Part shown: positions 6,681-9,320 of the stretch, one piece after another | Layout of the letters: every line of letters begins with the position of its first letter | Position numbering within the stretch: position 1 is the first letter of the stretch | Assembly (NCBI GenBank): GCA_965369385.1 | Contig: CBDUQP010000124.1 | Span: forward strand, 1 to 9,320 | DNA from: CBDUQP01 sp965369385 | Lineage (GTDB): Bacteria; Planctomycetota; Phycisphaerae; SM23-33 | Reading direction: 5' to 3' | DNA length: 9,320 nucleotides | Translations under genes and position numbers: made by a program | The notes under the pieces: generated by a model | What the model was told of the DNA's origin: nothing | The model's database searches: none | Seen by the model: the letters and a program-made list of their open reading frames with translations, nothing else

Positions 6681-6697
6681 CGCAGTCAGTCTCATCA

Positions 6698-6726
6698 TGG
6701 GCAACGTGCTCACCACGCTCTGCCCA
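6698..6726 (+). terminator. Imperfect hairpin after the SDR gene
   Basis: TGGGCA-a-CGTG-ctcac-CACG-ctc-TGCCCA forms ten base pairs with an asymmetric internal loop, 17 bases after the SDR stop codon. No T-run follows, so it is at best a weak or Rho-assisted terminator, or an mRNA 3' stabilising structure. Confidence 0.3.
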
Positions 6727-6750
6727 AACCATCTCAGGTAATAACCTTAC

Positions 6751-6778
6751 AATGGCCATTACACCCAATATGGCCATT
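6751..6778. promoter_or_regulatory. Two tandem ATGGCCATT palindromic sites
   Basis: The perfect 10-bp palindrome AATGGCCATT (6751-6760) and a second copy sharing ATGGCCATT (6770-6778) lie 18 bp apart centre to centre. They sit just upstream of the candidate promoter of the PEP-CTERM gene, with the second copy ending about 9 bp before the -35. This arrangement suits a dimeric regulator acting on that gene. The regulator is unknown. Confidence 0.45.
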
Positions 6779-6786
6779 GATTTTCC

Positions 6787-6816
6787 TTGACGATCTCGTT
6801 CATCGCGCTGTAAACT
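6787..6816 (+). promoter_or_regulatory. Candidate promoter of the PEP-CTERM gene
   Basis: TTGACG (6787-6792, five of six bases) and TAAACT (6811-6816, four of six) are separated by 18 bp. Transcription would begin around 6823, giving a leader of about 50 bases that ends in a strong ribosome site (GGAGGA, 6864-6869). Confidence 0.5.
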
Positions 6817-6875
6817 ATTTCCGAGTGATTGCATGTGGTATGATTTCCTTTTTCTCTACGTTCGGAGGACGACCT

Positions 6876-7643
6876 ATGAAGCGAACCTTGTGTCTTCTGG
6901 CTTGTGTAGTCGCAATTCTTGCAACGACGTCCGTATCCCACGGGTGGATGGCGACCACTCACTACAATATGGCTGTGTACCTGACGAAAGACCCCTTCAT
7001 CAGGGCTTACCTTGACATGTACGAGATCAGCCCGAGCTTGGTCAGGTATCAGGCGATGCTCGAGCCGCCGTCGGCTGGTCAGTGGGCCACTATACGAGAT
7101 AAGAGTTTCCTGGGCTGGGATATGACTATCAAGTCAGTCGGGACGATCATACACCATGCTGGGGACTGCGCCGTGCCCAGCAATCACAACCCGGCTGGTC
7201 TTCTGGGCTATCAGAATGACCTCGCGGAGATTCGGGTCGAGGAAGTTGGCGCAGGCGGCAGGATGCCTGGGGCCTATACTGTCTATGGGGCCGCGGCAAC
7301 TTACGAAGCCAAGGTCGATGCGTTCTATGCAGCGCAAGTGAACATCGTGAATGATTACAAGAGCTGGCACAGTAAGCCGTTAAATATTTTCAGGCGGCCA
7401 TACGAATACTATGACCGAGGCGTCCGGAACGGAATGACCCTGGCTCATGCGGCCCTTTTTGAATTCTTCCAGGTCCACCACCGCGGATATGGCTCTGGAT
7501 ACAGGGGCAATTACTTTCCCTACGTGGACGGAGAGATTGACCTCGATCCGGACGACCCTGACCTCGTGCCCGAACCGGCGACCTTGTCGATTCTCGGTCT
7601 GGGAATGATGGGACTGATCTCGCGACGCAGGAACAAGAAGTAG
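6876..7643 (+). CDS. Secreted zinc phospholipase C/S1-P1 nuclease-like protein with PEP-CTERM tail
   Basis: 255-residue exported protein. The signal peptide is MKRTLCLLACVVAILATTSV followed by SHG. If cleavage follows Gly23, the mature protein begins Trp-Met-Ala-Thr-Thr-His. A mature N-terminal Trp with His at position 6 is the start of the trinuclear zinc site in S1/P1 nucleases, and related to that of Bacillus-type phospholipase C. The central HHAGDCAVPSNH (93-104) resembles the family H-x3-D-x5-H motif, but has six residues between Asp97 and His104. H191 in LAHAALFEFF may be a further ligand. The tail VPEPATLSILGLGMMGLISR plus RRNKK is a full PEP-CTERM sorting signal: VPEP, a hydrophobic span and a basic end, with processing by an exosortase. 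An acidic linker (DGEIDLDPDDPD) precedes it. The start is fixed by GGAGGA 6 bases upstream. Enzyme activity is inferred from motifs only; substrate is unknown. It is transcribed alone between its promoter and a strong terminator. Confidence 0.8.
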   Translation: MKRTLCLLACVVAILATTSVSHGWMATTHYNMAVYLTKDPFIRAYLDMYEISPSLVRYQAMLEPPSAGQWATIRDKSFLGWDMTIKSVGTIIHHAGDCAVPSNHNPAGLLGYQNDLAEIRVEEVGAGGRMPGAYTVYGAAATYEAKVDAFYAAQVNIVNDYKSWHSKPLNIFRRPYEYYDRGVRNGMTLAHAALFEFFQVHHRGYGSGYRGNYFPYVDGEIDLDPDDPDLVPEPATLSILGLGMMGLISRRRNKK

Positions 7644-7696
7644 ACTTCAAGCCGGCGACAGGGCAAACAAGACGCAGCGCCTTACCGGCGAACTTG

Positions 7697-7740
7697 CGGG
7701 CGGGCATTCATTCTGTTTGATATGAATGCCCGCCCGTTTT
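7697..7740 (+). terminator. Strong intrinsic terminator of the PEP-CTERM gene
   Basis: A perfect 15-bp stem (CGGGCGGGCATTCAT at 7697-7711 with its complement at 7722-7736) and a 10-base loop are followed by TTTT (7737-7740), 53 bases after the stop codon. On the minus strand no T-run follows, so it is best read as a plus-strand terminator, although the stem also lies just beyond the end of mnmE. Confidence 0.9.
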
Positions 7741-7783
7741 GAATTCATGAAATCACCGGCCGGTTGATTCGGGCTCCGGGCGA

Positions 7784-9220
7784 CTATTTCCCTACACAGA
7801 ATCGCTCGAAGATCTTGCCCAAGATATCTTCGGTCACCATTTGCCCGCTTATCTGACCGATCTGTCGCAGAGCCTCTCGCAGATCTACCGCTACAAGCTC
7901 CGATACATCAACCACTTCCGCAGCAGAACCCAGCATATCAACCGCCTGCTGCCCTGCGGCACAACACGCAAGCAGGCAGCGTTTCTGCCTGAGGTGCAGC
8001 CCCAACGCCTGCCCATCGCGATGCGAGGACAAATGCAGCAGATTAAACAATTTACGTCTGAGAGTATCCAACCCCGTCCCATCGGCGGCAGACACACATA
8101 CGCCATCAGGCAATCCGCACTGATCGGCCAATCGTCCCAAACGATCGCTCGCGATGTTGCCGGGCAGCAAATCGCACTTATTGCCCAGCAGGAGCACTGG
8201 CGCACTGGCGTTGGTCCGGCGGAGTTCTGCAATCAACTCGCAGTCGGCAGAATGATCCTCAATCTCCATATCTGCAACCATCAAAAGGACATCCGACACT
8301 GCAACCGCCCTTCGAGCCGCGGTGTCGGCCAGCTCAGCCAGCGTGTCGGTGATGGACGTGAATCCCGCGACATCCTGAAGCATTATCGCCGTTCTGCACT
8401 GGTCGCAATCAAGATCCATCGTCACGCTGAGCACGTCGCGGGTGGTGCCCGCCATCGCCGATACTATCGCCCGGTCGGTTCCGCTCATCCGGTTCAGAAG
8501 CGAGCTCTTGCCCGCGTTTGCCTGCCCCACAATCACAACCTTTGGCAGATCGGCAGCTTCACTGACTTCTGCCGCCTGGGCTGCGACATCTGCAAGGTGT
8601 GCGATCAACTGGTCCAGTCGCCCGGCCAGTTCTGCCGGCGAATCCAACTGAACCCCCTCATCGGCTAGGTCTATTGCGGCTTCGACGCTGGCGAGTACAT
8701 CTCCCAGCTGGTCTGATGCCCTCTTGCAGAGGCGATGGATCTCGCCATCGGCGGCGGCGATTGCAGAGCGTAACTGGGCATCGTCGGCTGCGTGTATAAC
8801 ATCTTCAACGCCTTGTGCTTGCGACAAGTCTATCCGCCCTGAAAAGAAGGCCCGTGCGGTAAACTCACCAGCCCTTGCCTGCCTGGCCCCCCGTGATATC
8901 AGGTCTGATTCAAGCATCAACGCTACCAGGGGATTGCCCGGTATGTGCAATTCCACGACATCCTGGCGGGTGTAGCTGCGGGGAGCCCTGAACACGTATA
9001 CCCGCCCGGGCAACTCTATTGGGCATCCAGAATCACCGGTCTTTACGATTCCATCTGTCCATCTGAAGCCACCCACCTGCTGCAATTCGCCTTCATGCGG
9101 GGTGAAGACCCCGGAAGCTATCGCCACTGCGTCATCACCGCTGAGTCGCACAATTGCCCTTTCGGCAGACCCCGCCGCGGTTGAGATTGCAGCTATCGTG
9201 TCTTGAGTGTTAAAAATCAT
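7784..9220 (-). CDS. mnmE: tRNA uridine-5-carboxymethylaminomethyl modification GTPase MnmE
   Basis: MnmE (TrmE), 478 residues. With MnmG it installs the cmnm5 group on wobble U34 of certain tRNAs using methylene-tetrahydrofolate, FAD and GTP hydrolysis. The N-terminal folate-binding domain shows DTIAAIST, RAGEFTARAFFSGRIDLSQA and VEDVI. The embedded G domain has G1 GQANAGKSS (232-240), G2 GTTRD (258-262), G3 DVAG (283-286, usually DTAG) and G4 NKCD (347-350). The C-terminus FCVGK corresponds to the invariant C-[IV]-G-K used in one-carbon chemistry. I chose the ATG at 9218-9220 because it matches the family N-terminus and overlaps the upstream stop as ATGA; an in-frame ATG at 9239-9241 would add seven residues. 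No good ribosome site is present, consistent with coupled translation. The switch II region after DVAG is divergent, but the protein looks functional. Confidence 0.95.
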   Translation of the reverse strand: MIFNTQDTIAAISTAAGSAERAIVRLSGDDAVAIASGVFTPHEGELQQVGGFRWTDGIVKTGDSGCPIELPGRVYVFRAPRSYTRQDVVELHIPGNPLVALMLESDLISRGARQARAGEFTARAFFSGRIDLSQAQGVEDVIHAADDAQLRSAIAAADGEIHRLCKRASDQLGDVLASVEAAIDLADEGVQLDSPAELAGRLDQLIAHLADVAAQAAEVSEAADLPKVVIVGQANAGKSSLLNRMSGTDRAIVSAMAGTTRDVLSVTMDLDCDQCRTAIMLQDVAGFTSITDTLAELADTAARRAVAVSDVLLMVADMEIEDHSADCELIAELRRTNASAPVLLLGNKCDLLPGNIASDRLGRLADQCGLPDGVCVSAADGTGLDTLRRKLFNLLHLSSHRDGQALGLHLRQKRCLLACCAAGQQAVDMLGSAAEVVDVSELVAVDLREALRQIGQISGQMVTEDILGKIFERFCVGK

Positions 9221-9320
9221 GACTTCTGAATACGTTGGCATTGTGCGATAAATTTCTCTGGCGGCAGATAACGTGAGTTGTCATCAATCCTTCTGGCAGC
9301 TTCCGTCGCCGCCTGCGGCT
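9217..9320 (-). CDS. C-terminal end of an unidentified gene upstream of mnmE, runs off right edge
   Basis: One minus-strand frame is open from the window edge to a TGA at 9217-9219 and encodes 33 residues beginning PQAATEAARRIDDNSRY and ending in LPPEKFIAQCQRIQKS. The TGA overlaps the mnmE start as ATGA, the classic arrangement for translationally coupled genes. The composition (charged, helix-forming, protein-like) supports coding, whereas a second frame closes early and the third is Arg-rich. The family cannot be named from so short a piece. Confidence 0.55.
   Translation of the reverse strand, partial: PQAATEAARRIDDNSRYLPPEKFIAQCQRIQKS

Noticed and set aside
7841..8668. 275-codon plus-strand frame opposite mnmE
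   Set aside because: Antisense shadow of mnmE, low-complexity polar composition, no ribosome site.
9299..9320. Text at the right edge resembling the 17-mer repeat (AGCCGCAGGCGGCGACGG on the minus strand)
   Set aside because: It differs from the 17-mer at several positions and falls within the probable coding end of the gene upstream of mnmE, so the similarity is likely compositional.
1..9320. CRISPR array, transposase, integrase, phage genes, toxin-antitoxin pair or defence genes
   Set aside because: Looked for on both strands; no repeat-spacer pattern and no recognisable protein of these classes.

Overview
The window reads as chromosomal DNA of a Planctomycetota bacterium, most likely of the Phycisphaerae type. 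The evidence is a prepilin-like protein with the H-X9-DG motif, a secreted protein with a PEP-CTERM sorting tail, a split transketolase, an LL-diaminopimelate aminotransferase (dapL), moderate GC and compact mixed-strand operons. This placement is inferred from gene content; there is no rRNA or other direct taxonomic marker.

Layout, left to right. (1) Positions 1-1862, minus strand: dapL (lysine and cell-wall diaminopimelate synthesis), then an unrecognised 137-residue protein, then the first 42 codons of folK (folate synthesis), which runs off the left edge. The order and tight spacing suggest one transcription unit. (2) Positions 1863-2503: about 640 bp with no convincing gene. It holds a candidate dapL promoter, a 10-bp-phased GGTGCA array able to form two alternative hairpins, and short tandem repeats. 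(3) Positions 2504-3315, minus strand: a DUF1559/H-X9-DG prepilin-like gene split by a frameshift, with a good sigma70-like promoter about 180 bp upstream. (4) Positions 3550-6680, plus strand: a remnant of a GntR/FCD regulator (C-terminal sensor part only), then transketolase N-terminal subunit, transketolase C-terminal subunit and an SDR dehydrogenase. The last two overlap by 4 bp. This looks like a small carbohydrate-metabolism cassette whose dedicated regulator has decayed. (5) Positions 6681-7740: two copies of an ATGGCCATT palindromic site, a promoter, a secreted protein resembling zinc-dependent phospholipase C/S1-P1 nuclease with a PEP-CTERM tail, and a strong intrinsic terminator. (6) Positions 7784-9320, minus strand: mnmE/trmE (tRNA wobble-uridine modification GTPase), overlapping by 4 bp the end of an unidentified upstream gene that runs off the right edge.

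No tRNA, rRNA, CRISPR array, insertion sequence or phage gene was seen. I did not find a clear new multi-gene system. The points most worth a second look are the PEP-CTERM metallohydrolase-like protein, the transketolase cassette with its truncated regulator and a non-standard residue at a conserved His position, and the phased GGTGCA array.
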